Shown piece by piece: positions 47,839 through 59,499 of a DNA stretch of 64,000 bases (its first letter is position 1; each line of letters begins with the position of its first letter). A program made the translations under genes and the position numbers. This stretch comes from Quillaja saponaria. Its lineage: Eukaryota > Streptophyta > Magnoliopsida > Fabales > Quillajaceae. The stretch spans positions 26,658,350 to 26,722,349 of the forward strand of contig CM055608.1 in assembly GCA_029379385.1 (NCBI GenBank), given 5' to 3'. The notes beneath the pieces are model-generated. The model was not told where the DNA came from. It worked only from the letters and a program-made list of their open reading frames with translations, and did no database searches.

Positions 47839-50800
47839 CAAGTTTTAAATGCAAAGTATAAATTTACGTTATAAATAAATTAATTAATTAAATAATAATA
47901 TAGTTAAATAGGTAATAAATTGATATCTTAATATATGTCGTTATCCTAAAGTAAATAAAATTGTGACCAAATAAAGTTTAAACGAGTGGATAATTGAGGT
48001 ATGTATATAAATATATCAAAATTTAATTTTTACTACGAATAAATCAAATAAGTAAACAATATAATTAATACATCTGTATATAGACGCATATAACTAGGAT
48101 TTATTGTGTATCACTTGAGTTAAATATGTGATATCTTATTAAGTAATTTTTTTTATCTCTTTTGTCATATTGTCTTTCTTGCTTTACTCTCTTTAGCCGA
48201 TTTTTTTTTCCTCTCTTTCTTATTTTGTCTTTTCTTTTGTTTCTCTTTGTTGCTTTCATCCTCCACCGACCTTGCTTGTTTCCTTTTTCCTTGTTCCAGA
48301 TTTCTCTACAGCCATCTTTGTTGACCAAGACATATACTTTCCTCCTTTTCCTTGCTCTTGCTTGTTTTAGTTAGCTATGCACTTGTTGGAAGCGTCCAAT
48401 TCCAGCCCTTCATAGCAGCTCCATCTTTGGATATTTCAATCAGTCTTGCGTTTCTGTTCTGCCTCCTTCAATTCTTGTTAGCTGCCTTTCTATTCTTGCT
48501 GGGCCTTGCGTTTCTTTTCTGCCTCCTTCAATTCTTGTTAGCTGCCTTTCTATTCTTGCTGGGCATTGCTTTCAGCCTAAGCCTTTTCTAGCCGTGGACA
48601 GTCCTTCATTATTGACTGAAATTACAGCGTTTATAATCAAGCTTTGGCAGCCATTTATTTCCTCCTAACTGGTATGTGGGTTTGATTAAATTAGAGCATC
48701 CTTGATTCTTCTTCTACCCGTTGCAACATTCAGCCCTTGTCATGGCTTTAGCAACTCCATAGTTGCTATGAAGTGGAGCAGCAACGTTGGGGCATGAAGC
48801 TTGGCTGGCAGCAACTTCATCATCATATAGGCAGAGCAATTGGAGTGAAGTGGGGGCAGCCACTCGAGAGTTTGGTGTGGGAGGTGAGTTGGTTTGGAAT
48901 TAAATACTTGCTTAGTTTAATTACGTTAATTAAAGGAATAGTTAGATGAAGATTTTGAGTAGTTATCTGTAAAGGTGTAAGAATGAAAGCTTAAAGAGTG
49001 TTGAAACGTGGAAATGTAGAGTAAATTAATGTGGATTTATCTTGGTTCAAGCCTTATAGTAGCTAGTTAGTTTTAAAGCTAACATGAGAATAAGTTGATC
49101 TGTGTAAAACTTAAGTCAAACTTGATGAAAATTAAGTAATTAGTTTAAGTTAAATGCAAAGTAGAATATGAATATGATTGAACTTGAGAAGTTATGTTGG
49201 TTTATTGGGATAAGTATATAAACATAGGAATGAGAGTGGAGTGGTTGTGAATGGATGCAGGGGCAGATTTCGTAGGCAACAGAAACGTGGTATTTTGAGT
49301 GCTTTCGGGGAAGAATTAAATTAAGAGTTCAAAATATGAAATGTAGCTTAAGGTCTTGAGATATTTTCTGCGAAATTTTGTAGCTTGGATCCAAATATGT
49401 TCTGAGTTATAGCTGTTAGACTCCAGCTAGGTCAGGCAGAATTCGTAATACTCTGTTTTTGGTTCATGTAAGAAATTTAGTAGGTTCATGACAGATTTTA
49501 AGAAAATTTTCTAAATAATAAAGATAGAAATACTTTTCTATTAATAAAACCAACAAACGGAATCGGATTTCGTTTTTCCTAGGGAAAGTTATGTTCAATT
49601 AACGACGGTCAGGTCAAAGCTATCAAAAATCCTGCGTGTTACAGAATTTGATGCAACTTCAAACAATAAACTGTATTGATATACAAATCCAAAAATTAAA
49701 AATGATATACCATTATAAAGCTACATGTGTCTAGTATTTTATAAATTTTACAAAACTGAATTCGGAGTTTCATGGAGAAAAATATGACCGTTAAAGTAGA
49801 CACTGATCCAAACCTCAAGTTTGGACAGCTTTCATATTTTTAACACACTAAATGTTAACTATTCTTTTCTAATGGTTTCTCCTATTATATGTTTTGTCAA
49901 TATATTTAAAAGTCCTCTTCATTGATAACCTTATCACCTAAAGTCTAATTCATATTAATTGACATGTAATAGTTTAAAGGAGAACTTTCATAAATAAATC
50001 TATATAAGTTGAGATATAGGTTTAGTAAATAAAAGAGTATAACAATAATGTTTATGAACTAAGTAGTATTTGGAATTATGAATTTCAGTTCCGGATTCCA
50101 ATGTGAACTTGATGAGACGCATGGACACAAGTGTGAGTGACGAATGAAATGGGTAATAGGTGAGTGGTTAATTGCTGCCTTTAGGGGCTAGATTAATATG
50201 TGTGATTATATGTTTATTTGAATACGCATGATATGTGAAAAATAAGCCAGTAAAGTACTTCAGTAATGTATTTGAATTATGTTGTTTGAGATTGATGGCT
50301 GTGCTTGACATTGATTGTGGTTGATAAGGGTCAACTCGTGAACATTTTCTGAAAAATGATTTTTATCTCTGAAAATAAGATCCAGGTGCACCTAGGATAC
50401 TCTGATTTAAAAATTATGAGAAATCCTGATTCTGATATATATTTTGAAAATTGAGTGCTCAGCCTCGGTGGGATAGATTGTGTACGGGAAATTAATTTGG
50501 TATGCGGGCGGGTACATGCCCGGCAGGGGGTGATATTGGTGTGCGGGGCTGGGTTACTCGTTGGCTATTTGGTTGTTTTGTTTGATATCATTGTTCTGAT
50601 AAGTTTGTGATCTTGTGTATCATATGAATTATGAATTTGTGAAACCTACAATATGTATGTGTAATGTGAAATGTTATGTGAGTCATGTTATATGATGTTA
50701 ATATATATGTGATATGTTTGTGTTGTGTGATGCTAGTACCCTTTAGGTACGATTTTTCACTCACTGAGTCCGTAGGACTCACTCATTTCCTGTGGTTATA

Positions 50801-51372
50801 TTTTTTTAGTTGCAGGACCTCAAAAGATGTTAACCGCTAATATGAGATTTTGTTAAGGATTTGACGACAAGGTATGTCTCGGAATCTCATACTTGAAGTT
50901 AAGGATGAAAGTTTGCAGTCACATTAGAACTGTGTGTGTCAAATGTGGTATGATGTAATATTCTAGTACTTGTTTTGTTGATGATGTGAACGGAGCAGAG
51001 CTCCTTATGGTCTTTATATTATGTTGAGTAATAAAAAGAATTTACAAGACTGTATTTTAAGGCATGCTCCATATTGTAAGGGACCTCTGCCAAAATTTTC
51101 AGTAAGTATGATTTGCTATAATCAACAAACTTTTAAATGTTAATTTTTGTCTTTATAATTTCTTGGTTTTATTCATTGGTGAATCAAGAGTCATGGTCAT
51201 TCCTTATTTGAGTCAGGGTTACGGAGGTTTGGTTACCATTCTTCCGGCTAGTCATGCCTCCATGAGAGGTGTGAGAGTTAGGGTACTTAGTGCATTGTGT
51301 TTCAAATGATCATCATGTCTTGTTCACGTTTAGGTCTTAATATAGTACTCCTGTTTCCTATTTCAGTAATCA
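47034..51372. other. 4.3-kb spacer, repetitive in part
   Basis: Up to 48.1 kb AT-rich with a TA microsatellite (about 47808-47828). From about 48.3 to 51.1 kb the sequence is non-coding and less AT-rich, with short direct repeats and a GC-rich block (50480-50560, GCGGGCGGGTACATGCCCG). It looks like LTR or other retrotransposon debris, but I cannot fix ends. Confidence 0.4.
48445..48564. repeat. 60-bp tandem duplication
   Basis: Units 48445-48504 and 48505-48564 start CTTGCGTTTCT and end TATTCTTGCTGGGC, with only one or two differences. The ORF 48352-48591 (repetitive Leu/Phe) is produced by this repeat. Confidence 0.92.
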
Positions 51373-51377
51373 GTATC

Positions 51378-51756
51378 TGTTAATGTTGGATTTGTCCGAG
51401 CTGGAGACCTGACGATGTGGTCCCCTCAATGTGTTCCACTTGTCCGAGCTGGATACCTGGCGACCTGGCATTCTCCAGCCCTGCAAAATAGAGGACATGA
51501 GCCGAGTCCTGGGGTGAAGTCCCAAGATCCTCCGATGAATAAGTCAGAAAGGGGACGAGCTCGGTAAATGGTAATTAAGGGAGAGGTAACTAGACTTTTT
51601 ACCTTTTTTGTTATATCTTACCTCTTCAGGAAAACGACAAGTATATATAGAGTAGACGAGCACATGCACGGGCCACCGGAACTGTTCAAGTATGCAAGTG
51701 AATAAGCAACCGTCATGTGGCACGCTCCCATTGGCTGTCACTAAACTATATTAACA
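51378..51756 (-). repeat. 3' LTR (left copy), 379 bp
   Basis: Ends TGTTAATGTTGG and ACTATATTAACA. Contains TATATATAGAG (near-symmetrical TATA signal, about 51648) and CACG-core motifs. Compared with the right copy it has about twenty substitutions and two single-base indels. Confidence 0.93.
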
Positions 51757-52013
51757 CTAGTCCCATGAAAAAAAGACTCGATCAACACGTCCAAAGACGA
51801 CCAGAACGTACATTAAAGTCGCCCACCGGGTTCGAACTTTACCTGGCTTGTGCAATAACAAGCCAAGGCGATCAGGTCATCGCCCTCCCCGTGGAGATCT
51901 GAGGCAAATCGAACGGGTCTTTCTCGTACTTTCGGACTCCATTCGGTCATACCATAATTTTTCGGATACCGGGTCGGGAATTAAACTGTAATTGGACGAA
52001 ATCGCGGCAGTGC

Positions 52014-52060
52014 CACGTGACAAGCGCGGAGTGCGAGGCAGGCCTTCGGGGCATATAAAA
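52014..52060 (+). promoter_or_regulatory. G-box and TATA box of the antisense ORF
   Basis: CACGTG at 52014-52019 and TATAAAA at 52054-52060 lie 180-220 bp upstream of the plus-strand ATG at 52237. This is a plausible autonomous promoter inside the element, opposite in direction to gag-pol. Confidence 0.6.
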
Positions 52061-52236
52061 GGCTATACAAACCCCACATTTGTGTCCCACTAAGAGATTT
52101 CTGTAGCGAAGCTCTATCAATTTGCGTCCAACAAGCTCGACTACTTGGGAGATTATACTTTCTGGACGCCTTCCTTCTTTGCTAGGTAAGAGCCTCTAAA
52201 CTTGAAACTCTTCATTCGTTCGTTTATTCAGTTAAA

Positions 52237-54582
52237 ATGTCTAGTGAGGATGGTACTGCATCCGCCCCGCCCTTCGACACATTAGGCGACCATCCAGCAG
52301 ATGGCACTATAATGCCAGTGGGCGAGGAGCCTAGATATCGTCCGGGGAAGGGAAAGGTTCTTCCGCCTTCCCTAGCTTATCATCCGTCCATGTCCTCCAG
52401 CTCAGAAAATACAGAGTCTGGGAGTTTCGAGGACGAGGACGAAGCCATTGTTCTGGCTCGCTTCTCGCCCGAACAGGACGACGATGAAGAATCAGACGAT
52501 GACCCAGCGACCTTCTGGCCTCAAACTAACGTCACCGCTGTGGACGCCATTAAGAATGTTATAAGAGACCAAAGGTTGGAGCTCGTGCGCAGACGGTACT
52601 TCGAACCAGTAGGGGCCAAAATTTATTAGGTCAATCCCTACGAAGATCGTCTACATCACTCTCGCCCGAACACTTTCTGCTTCTATGAGGATTACCTGAA
52701 GGCCGGGGTTCGTTATCCTTTCCACCCTTTTATTGTCAAAATGTTGAACGCCCTCGGTATCTGTCCAGCTCAGATTCTTAACGGTTGGCAATTTCTGATC
52801 ATATTCATTGGCGTCTGTCACACCTTACAGATTGGCCCGTCTTTGACTGTTTTTAGAAATCTTCATCAAATCAAGAACAAGTCGGGGGGGGGGGGTGGAT
52901 ATACTTTTCTGCCAGGTTCGACTTGTACCGAGGACATCCAGACAATAACAAAAATGGAAACCTCGATACTTCTTCGTTGAGGCTCCTCACCCCACAGGTT
53001 TGCTGCACCAGTGGGGAGTATTACAAACATGAAAGCCTAAGAAACCTCCTAAGATGAATCGAGTGCAGCAGAAGAAATATTATAAAATCCTTGCGTACCA
53101 GAAGTTTCAGAGGAGCGGGCTTCTGGACACAACATTTTTTACTTCTGGTTCCATCCTGGCGAGGACGGGTTTATTCGTGCAGGATTTTGGTTCGCATCGT
53201 GCAACATTGTGTTATTAATGCTATTATTGATCGGTCCTTTATTGTTACTGATTGACTGCTTTCTTGTTTTGCAGATATGGGTCTGACACAGGAACAGGAG
53301 GTCGCCGAAGTCAGGGCAGCAACCAGGCGACATCCTAAGGCACTGAAAGAGAGAGCTACACAGGCTTCAAACAAAGGAAAAAGGCCGATGAAAGAGGGTA
53401 GGAGAGCGCCCAAAAGGTTAAAACCTAGCTCAGCCTCTCACAGAGACACGGCCGAAGTGTCCTCTGTTCGAAGGGCTCAGGAAGAGTCCTGGACCGAGGT
53501 GACCGAGGGCGTGCTTCCCTTGGTAACGATTTCCGTAGATGACCTCCAAATACCAAGTATGGTTGCCCACAAAAAAAGGGCAAGGGCGGGGCCCTCCTTA
53601 AAGGAGCGAACTGGCCCAGACGGCTTTTCACTAGCCAAGGTTCCGGCGCAGGTTTTGTTGGGCGTCCCGGAAGACGCCTATATCAGCGATATCCCCAGCG
53701 CAGCCTATGCCATAGCAAGAGGGAGCACCTTGCCCGCGAACGCAGCTATGATAGATGATCTCCCTCTTGAGAGCGTATTTATTACCGAGCTGTTCGCTGG
53801 CGTTCAGGTACAGACAACCTTTAACACTTGTGTTTGTATAATGTACAATGTTATTGATAATGTTATTGACGTGATACTGTTGGTCGCAGTCCCTCCAGTA
53901 CTAGGCGTCCTTGTACACAAAGCTGAAGAAAGCCCAGGAGGACGCCGAGTATTCAACGGACAAGCTGCTCGGTACCATTCAAGAAAATGAGAATTTAAAG
54001 GCTAAGTTAATCCAAGAAGAGAAGGCCGAGGCTAAAGGGCGAGCTGCTTGGGAACACTTTGAGTCGCTGCAAGTCGAAGTCTTGCGTTTGGAGGCCGAGG
54101 TGGAAGGTTGGCTCGAGAAGTGCCGCGAGCAGAACAAGGTCGTAGATCGCCTTAGAAAATAAGTGGAAAGGTACCGAGTATTTGAATCAGAGGCGGTCCG
54201 ATTAAGGGAAGAAAAAGAAAATGAGAACGCTAGGCTGAGGGCTCAACTGGAGGTATCGAAAGAGGAGGCCCGGGCAGCTGTGAAAAACTTCAAGAATTCC
54301 GACGACTGTCGAAAAATGATCTATGATCATGGCAGTTGTTTGTACTCAAATGGGTGGGTCAGCTGCTGGGCTTGGTTGAAAGAGCGCAACCCCTCTTTGG
54401 ACATTTCTGAGGCAAAGTGGCCTGGTAAGGAAGAAGCCGAAGAGGAGGAGAGGATTGAGAAGATGCTCGCTGAAGCTGAGGCTGACCAGGACGAGGTATC
54501 TGAGGGCGAGGGCGACGCGGACGAGGAGATCGAAGCCGTCGAACTAGATGGGGGACGATCAGTAGTTTTTAGGACACTGTAA
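52237..54582 (+). pseudogene. Antisense additional ORF (Transposase_28-like, coiled coil)
   Basis: Plus-strand gene inside the minus-strand retroelement. Segment 1, 52237-52629, is Ser/Asp/Glu-rich and ends VRRRYFEPVGAKIY before TAG. The frame continues with FCFYEDYLKAGVRYPFHPF and LNALGICPAQILNGWQFLI, matching the putative plant gypsy-type transposon domain (Pfam Transposase_28, PF04195). Segment 53277-53807 is basic then ordered (LPLVTISVDDLQIPSM). A GT-AG intron 53808-53889 leads to a coiled-coil part (AQEDAEYSTDKLLGTIQENE) and a Glu/Asp-rich tail to 54582. In-frame stops at 52627, 53902 and 54160, and a G run at 52883-52892, show decay. Function of these extra ORFs is unknown. Confidence 0.75.
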
Positions 54583-55051
54583 TTTTTGTAATTTTGACTT
54601 TTGTAATGAATAGATTTAAAATGATTTATTATTATATGTACTTTTATTTTGAGCATTTGACCCGTCTTTATGATTATGATTTAGTAAACTTTAAATTGCA
54701 AGTCTGAATAATGAACTAAAAACAAACAGGTGATCTACCTTAATGAAGCTTGAAGCTGGACTCGGTGGAGGCTCGGACCGCGGGTGAAAACCTAGCGGCC
54801 TCGCGTGCCTGACCGCGAGCACCGGGCTGTCGAGTTCCCTGTCAAGGGTCGTTGAATCGACTTGGTGAACCTCAACTGCACCCGGGTTTGGAGATCTTGG
54901 GCTTTGGATAAGTCCTTGTCGCCTGAAAAATGTCGGTTTAGATTTGCAACATTGAAATGAACGAAACCAAACATTCTGCATTAATTTTTACAAGCAGATA
55001 CAAGGAGAGATATATTTGCAGAACAAGACGATCTATAACGATAATATTTCT

Positions 55052-55983
55052 TCAAATGTCTTGCATTGAAGCTGTTCGGGAGAACCTTTCCCGCTTCTGT
55101 TCTGATTTTGTAAGCCCCCGGACCCACAATGTTTGAAATTTGGTACGGGCCTTCCCATGATTCCTTGAGTTTTCCTTCCGAGCTTCCACTCTTAATTGAT
55201 TCAGTCTTAAAACAAAATCACCCACTTGCAAAGACCTCAGTTTCACCTTGTCGTTAAAGTGTCGGGCAGTGGTCTGTTGATGGATGATCTGGTGAAGGTG
55301 AGCTTTCTCCCTAACCTCCTCCAGCAAATCGAGGTTTGATCTTATTTTGGTCTCATTGCTCTCCTCATAGTAGGTCTCCACCCTAAGGACGAAACCCCTA
55401 TTTCCACTTGTATTACCGCCTCCATTCCGTAGGTTAGGTTGAAAGGCGTTTTCCCAGTGGCGATCTTCCATGTAGTGCGGTATGACCATAAAACCTGCTG
55501 CAAGTGTTCTTCCCAGTCTAATTTATTCCGATCTACCTTTTTCTTTAGTCCTTCAAGGAGTACCTTGTTAACAGCTTCTGCCTGGTCGTTGGCCTGAGGG
55601 TAGGCTTCCGACAAAAAACGTAGATCAATTCCCAGTTCCGAGTACCAGGATTTAGTAGGTCGGCAATCAAACTGTCTTCCATGGTCTGTAACTATGGCTT
55701 TTAAAATTCCAAAACGGCAGATTATGTATTTCCACAGGAACTTCTCCACGGCTTTAGCATTGATTGAGGTCGTCGGCTCCGGTTCAGCCTATTTGGTAAA
55801 GTAATCACAAGTTACCAAAATGAATTTCTTCACCTTTCCCGTCCTTCCCCCAGGAAGGGTCCTAGAATATCCCAACCCCATACAGCGAAGGGTCAAGGGC
55901 TGGTAATGGATGTTAGTCTGTTCAGGGAGTATCCTCGGCACCCTGGCCGACCTCTGGCAATTGTCACACTTCTTCACCCACAA
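55052..55983 (-). pseudogene. Gypsy integrase remnant
   Basis: Minus strand: zinc-binding end KKCDNCQRSARVPRI, core VTCDYFTKW (first Asp), IVTDHGRQFD (second Asp), EAYPQANDQAEAVNK (catalytic Glu region), then LDWEEHLQQVLWSYRTTWK and the GKTPFNLTYGMEAV motif. C-terminal part to 55052 has LNQLRVEARKENS-type residues. Frame changes at about 55785 and 55400 and several stops make it non-functional. Confidence 0.88.
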
Positions 55984-56128
55984 CTTGGCGTCTTCCTGAA
56001 GGGTCGGCCAAAAATATCCTGTTCTTCAAAACTTTCTGCGCCAAAGCTCTACAACCTATATTTGCTCCACTAAACAGCCCTGTGCACTTCTGTCTAATAC
56101 ATATTCTGACTCTTCCTCGAACAGGCAT

Positions 56129-56855
56129 TTAGATACGGGCAAGGTATAGGACCTTCTGTACAAACGGTCCTTGTATCATACAATATTTAGCCGCTCTTCT
56201 TTTGACAACTTTTGCTTCCGCTATATCTGAAGGAAGCCCGGCCGATTGTATATAATCTACTAGCGGAGTCATCCATGATGAAACCTGACGTTTTGACAGC
56301 CAAAGTTTCCGACTCTTCATAACTCGGTCTTTTCAAAGTATGTATTCGAGCCTTCATCTTATCACATCCGTGGAGCTTTGAGAGCTCATCAGCTCGCCCA
56401 TTCATATTCCTTGGAATGTGCTGTACTACTACTTTCGTGAAACAGCTAATGATTTGTTTCACCTTTTCCAGGTATTGGATCATGGCGATCTCCCGTGCCA
56501 CATACTCATCCGTAATCTGCTTCACCACCAACTGAGAATCACAAAAAACACTCAATTCATCCGCTCCAATTGCTCTGGCCCATCGAAGACCCAAAATCAA
56601 AGCTTCGTACTCGGCTGCATTGTTCGAGGCAGTGAAATCAAACTTTATGGCGCACTCCATTATTTGGCCGTCAGGGAACCTCAGATTTGCTCCCGCTCCG
56701 CCTCCAAGTTTATCAGACGACCCATCCACATACAATAACCAGCCTTCGTGCTCGGCGTTTTCAGTGTTTAGGTCACCCGAATTTTCACTCGAAAAAGTAC
56801 ACTTTACGATGAAGTCCGCCAATGCCTGAGCTTTAATGTACCGTTCTGGGGCCAT
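56129..56855 (-). pseudogene. Gypsy RNase H remnant
   Basis: Minus strand reading from 56855: ALADFIVKCTF tether, LLYVDGSSDKLGGGAG (catalytic Asp), NNAAEYEALILGLRWA (Glu), LSVFCDSQLVVKQI (Asp), GRADELSKL (Asp), the four acidic residues of RNase H type I. It is the longest intact retroviral-type frame in the element. It begins directly after the gag frame, where protease and reverse transcriptase would be expected. Confidence 0.9.
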
Positions 56856-56873
56856 TCTGGGGTTGTACTGTTT

Positions 56874-58231
56874 TTAGTGTATGACGCCTACTACATTCCC
56901 CCTATCCTCGGGAGACCTTGGAGGTCTTCTGCTATTGTCTACACTTTTTCTATTATATCCGGGTTGCTCAAAACCGCGAGAAGAGTGTTCGCCACGAGAC
57001 CTGTCATCTTGTCGTGCCCTTCTGCCCCTTCTCGTTGAATGAACTCGGTCAAACAACCTCTCTTGATCAAATGCTCTATTTCATCTTTCAACGTGAAGCA
57101 ATCCTCGGTATCGTGTCCCGGGCTTCTGTGAAACAAGCAAAACTTGGAGCTGTCCAAATTTTTGGTTTTTTGTTTAAGGATTGGAGGAAATCTTAGAATG
57201 CCGCTTGACCGGAAAGCCAGAAGAATCGTTGTTCGGGTATTATTCAGTTGCCTATAATTTTCAAATTTTCGATGAGGAAGTGTTTGCTCTCTCCTATCCC
57301 TTCTTCCTTTTTCCTTCCTCTGGCGACCTGGCAGAGCATCACGAAATTTCGGGCGAGCGCTGCCTTTTGGGAGGCTGGTATGAAGGTGCTACCAGATCCC
57401 AATCTGCTTCCTCCTGATTGATATACTCCTCCACTCAGTTCATGAGCTCTTCCAAAGTCTTCGGCGTTCTTCTGTTCAAGTTAGTTCCTAAACTCGGATT
57501 TCTTTAGGCCGGATCTCAAGGCGACTATCACTACTTGAGGGTTTACATCCTCCACTTCCAAAGCAGCACAATTGAAACATCCCACGAACTCCTTAAGGGG
57601 CTCCTCGTCACCCTGTTTAAGAGACAAAATGTAGGTGGCGTCCTTCTTGTGCCTTTTATTTCGTCATGAAATGACGTTTGAATTGGGAAACCAATTGTTC
57701 GAAGGAGTGAATGAAATCCTGTTTGAGTTGGGCAAACCACCATCTCGGCTTCCTCTTAAAGTAGAGTCGAAAGCCCTACACATCACCTGATTGGGAATGC
57801 CGTGTAACAGCATGAGAGATTCAAACCCTATCACGAAATCATCAGGATCTGAAGTTCCATGATATTGCTCCAAAGCTGGGATTTTAACCCCTTGAGGGAT
57901 AGGGCAGTCAGTTACGCTTTTTGTAAAAGGATGACGAGCTTCTGTGTGTTCGGCGGGGTATTCGACCCTTGGTTCCACCCTAACTTCTGCCATTTGGCCG
58001 CTCCCCGAGCTTTCATCCAGATCTTCAAATTGAATTCTCTGTTGGGTCCTTAGGGGGCGACCTAACAGCTCGCCTGGCCGAGATCTCTCCCAAGGCTGTC
58101 ATAATCTCCACGTATTGCTTCTGAGTGACCGGAGTGTCGGGGTCTAGGGTGGGAATAGGAAGTGACCCACCTTCCACGCCCTTCCCCATTCGCGACCTAC
58201 GTTGCTCCTCGAGCTCTTCTCTGTTTTCCAT
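56874..58231 (-). pseudogene. Gypsy gag remnant
   Basis: Minus strand, start MENREELEEQRRSRMGKG at 58231. A capsid-like part follows (PALEQYHGTSDPDDFVIGFE near 57890), then a zinc-knuckle-like stretch FCLFHRSPGHDTEDC near 57135, a basic Arg/Ser-rich part and a stop at 56874. At least three frame changes (near 58030, 57670, 57170) interrupt it. Confidence 0.85.
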
Positions 58232-58283
58232 GTCGGTTGAATCGGTAAGCTAAATCAAATAGCTTTCCCACAGATGGCGCCAA

Positions 58284-58660
58284 TGTTAATGTTGGATTTG
58301 TCCAAGCTGGAGACCTGGCGATGTGGTCCCTCAATGTGTCCCACTTGTCCGAGCTGGATACCTGGCGACCTGGCATTCTCGAGCCCTGCAAAATAGAGGA
58401 CGGGAGCCGAGTCCGGGGTGAACTCCCAAGATCCTCTGATGAATAAGTTAGAAAGGGGACCAGCTCAGTAAACGGTAATTAGGGGAGAGGTAACTAGACT
58501 TTTTACCTTTTTTGTTATATCTTACCTCTTCAGGAAAACGACAAGTATATATAGAGTAGACCAGCACGTGCACGGGCCACCAGAACTGTTCAAGTATGTA
58601 AGTGAATAAGCAACCGCCACGTGGCACGCTCACATTGGCTATCACTAAACTATATTAACA
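58284..58660 (-). repeat. 5' LTR (right copy), 377 bp
   Basis: Same termini as the left copy. On the minus strand it is followed by the primer binding site at 58283-58266, TTGGCGCCATCTGTGGGA. Confidence 0.93.
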
Positions 58661-58665
58661 GTATC

Positions 58666-59406
58666 CTTTATTGATGAGATACTTGGTGTAATTGTCATTG
58701 TAACTTCATACTAATTCTTGTATAACCAGTTTCCCTTTGGCTGATTTCTGAATTCTTGTAGAGGGTGTGAGGACACAGTGCTTTTGCTCATTTCTTGTAT
58801 GCAAAGAGCTTATATCAGTCAGTTTTGCTGGATTTTTTTTTTATTTGTTCCTAAAATGGACAATATATACATCTGTAGATGGGTTGTTTTTCTAAATTAT
58901 TAGTATTAGGCTATTAGTTAAGGTCGAACCTTTTAATTGCTAGGTTCTTTCATGTGTTAAATGTTAAAATTGTTACATGGATGAATAATATATATTTATT
59001 GAAAAAACAAAGTTCTGTTAGTCCTTGGTGCCAAACATTGAAGTTCTTGCAGGGTTTTGGTACAAGATTGGGTTATATGCATCAGTATACATACAAGAAG
59101 AAAAAATATTCAGAAACTGGATCAAGATTTGTTTTTCTTCAGATGGATACCTTTTGAACTTTGGATTATATAACAAGGGACAGTTCATCTCCTAAGTTAG
59201 CAGGATGTGATATTCCCAAAAAGAAAAACAAAATCTGAGTTGGCATGTGGATAGCCTTCTAGAGATAGAAGAAGAAACTGGAGAGCAGCAGATGATCTAC
59301 CAAAATTTTTGAATTTGGTTTGCACTGGAAAGATGCTCATGTAGTAGGCGAGTAAGAATGGAGAAATGTTTGTCTAATTTAGAAAAAACAGTAGAAAATA
59401 AAAAAA
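58666..59406. other. Spacer, no gene seen
   Basis: Continuation of the sequence interrupted by the retrotransposon at 51377/58666. No supported exon. Confidence 0.5.
59399..59406 (-). terminator. Pol III T-run terminator
   Basis: A run of six to seven T on the minus strand directly follows the discriminator base of tRNA-Tyr. Confidence 0.85.
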
Positions 59407-59498
59407 TCCGACCTGCCGGATTCGAACCAGCGACCTAAGGATTATCTGCTAGGAACACCTACTACAGTCCTCCGCTCTACCAACTGAGCTAAGGTCGG
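59407..59498 (-). tRNA. tRNA-Tyr (GUA) with 19-nt intron
   Basis: Minus strand 59498-59407. The acceptor stem CCGACCT pairs with AGGTCGG, discriminator A. D-arm is TAGCTCAGTTGGTAGAGC; the anticodon stem-loop GGACTGTAG continues after the intron with ATCCT; T-arm is GCTGGTTCGAATCCGGC. Anticodon GUA. The 19-nt intron after the base 3' of the anticodon is typical of plant tRNA-Tyr, whose pseudouridylation needs it. Mature length 73 nt, no mismatch in stems that I can see. Confidence 0.97.
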
Positions 59499-59499
59499 T

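Larger units (their letters stand above)
51378..58660 (-). mobile_element. Ty3/gypsy Tat/Retand-type LTR retrotransposon, 7.3 kb
   Basis: A complete LTR-to-LTR insertion flanked by the 5-bp direct repeat GTATC (51373-51377 and 58661-58665). LTRs begin TGTTAAT and end ATTAACA. Sense is the minus strand: 5' LTR 58660-58284, primer binding site TTGGCGCCATCTGTGGGA just inside it, gag, RNase H, integrase, then 3' LTR 51756-51378. Between integrase and 3' LTR lies a long region with an ORF on the opposite (plus) strand carrying a Transposase_28-like domain, as described for Tat/Retand lineages. Protease and reverse transcriptase are missing. Two LTRs differ at about twenty positions over about 378 bp, so the insertion is not recent. 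Confidence 0.93.

Noticed and set aside
48101..48591. ORFs with Phe/Leu or Lys/Arg runs
   Set aside because: Produced by C/T-rich low complexity and a 60-bp tandem repeat; no splice or start context.
54327..54656. 109-codon minus-strand ORF rich in Ser
   Set aside because: Shadow of the Glu/Asp-rich tail of the antisense ORF on the plus strand.
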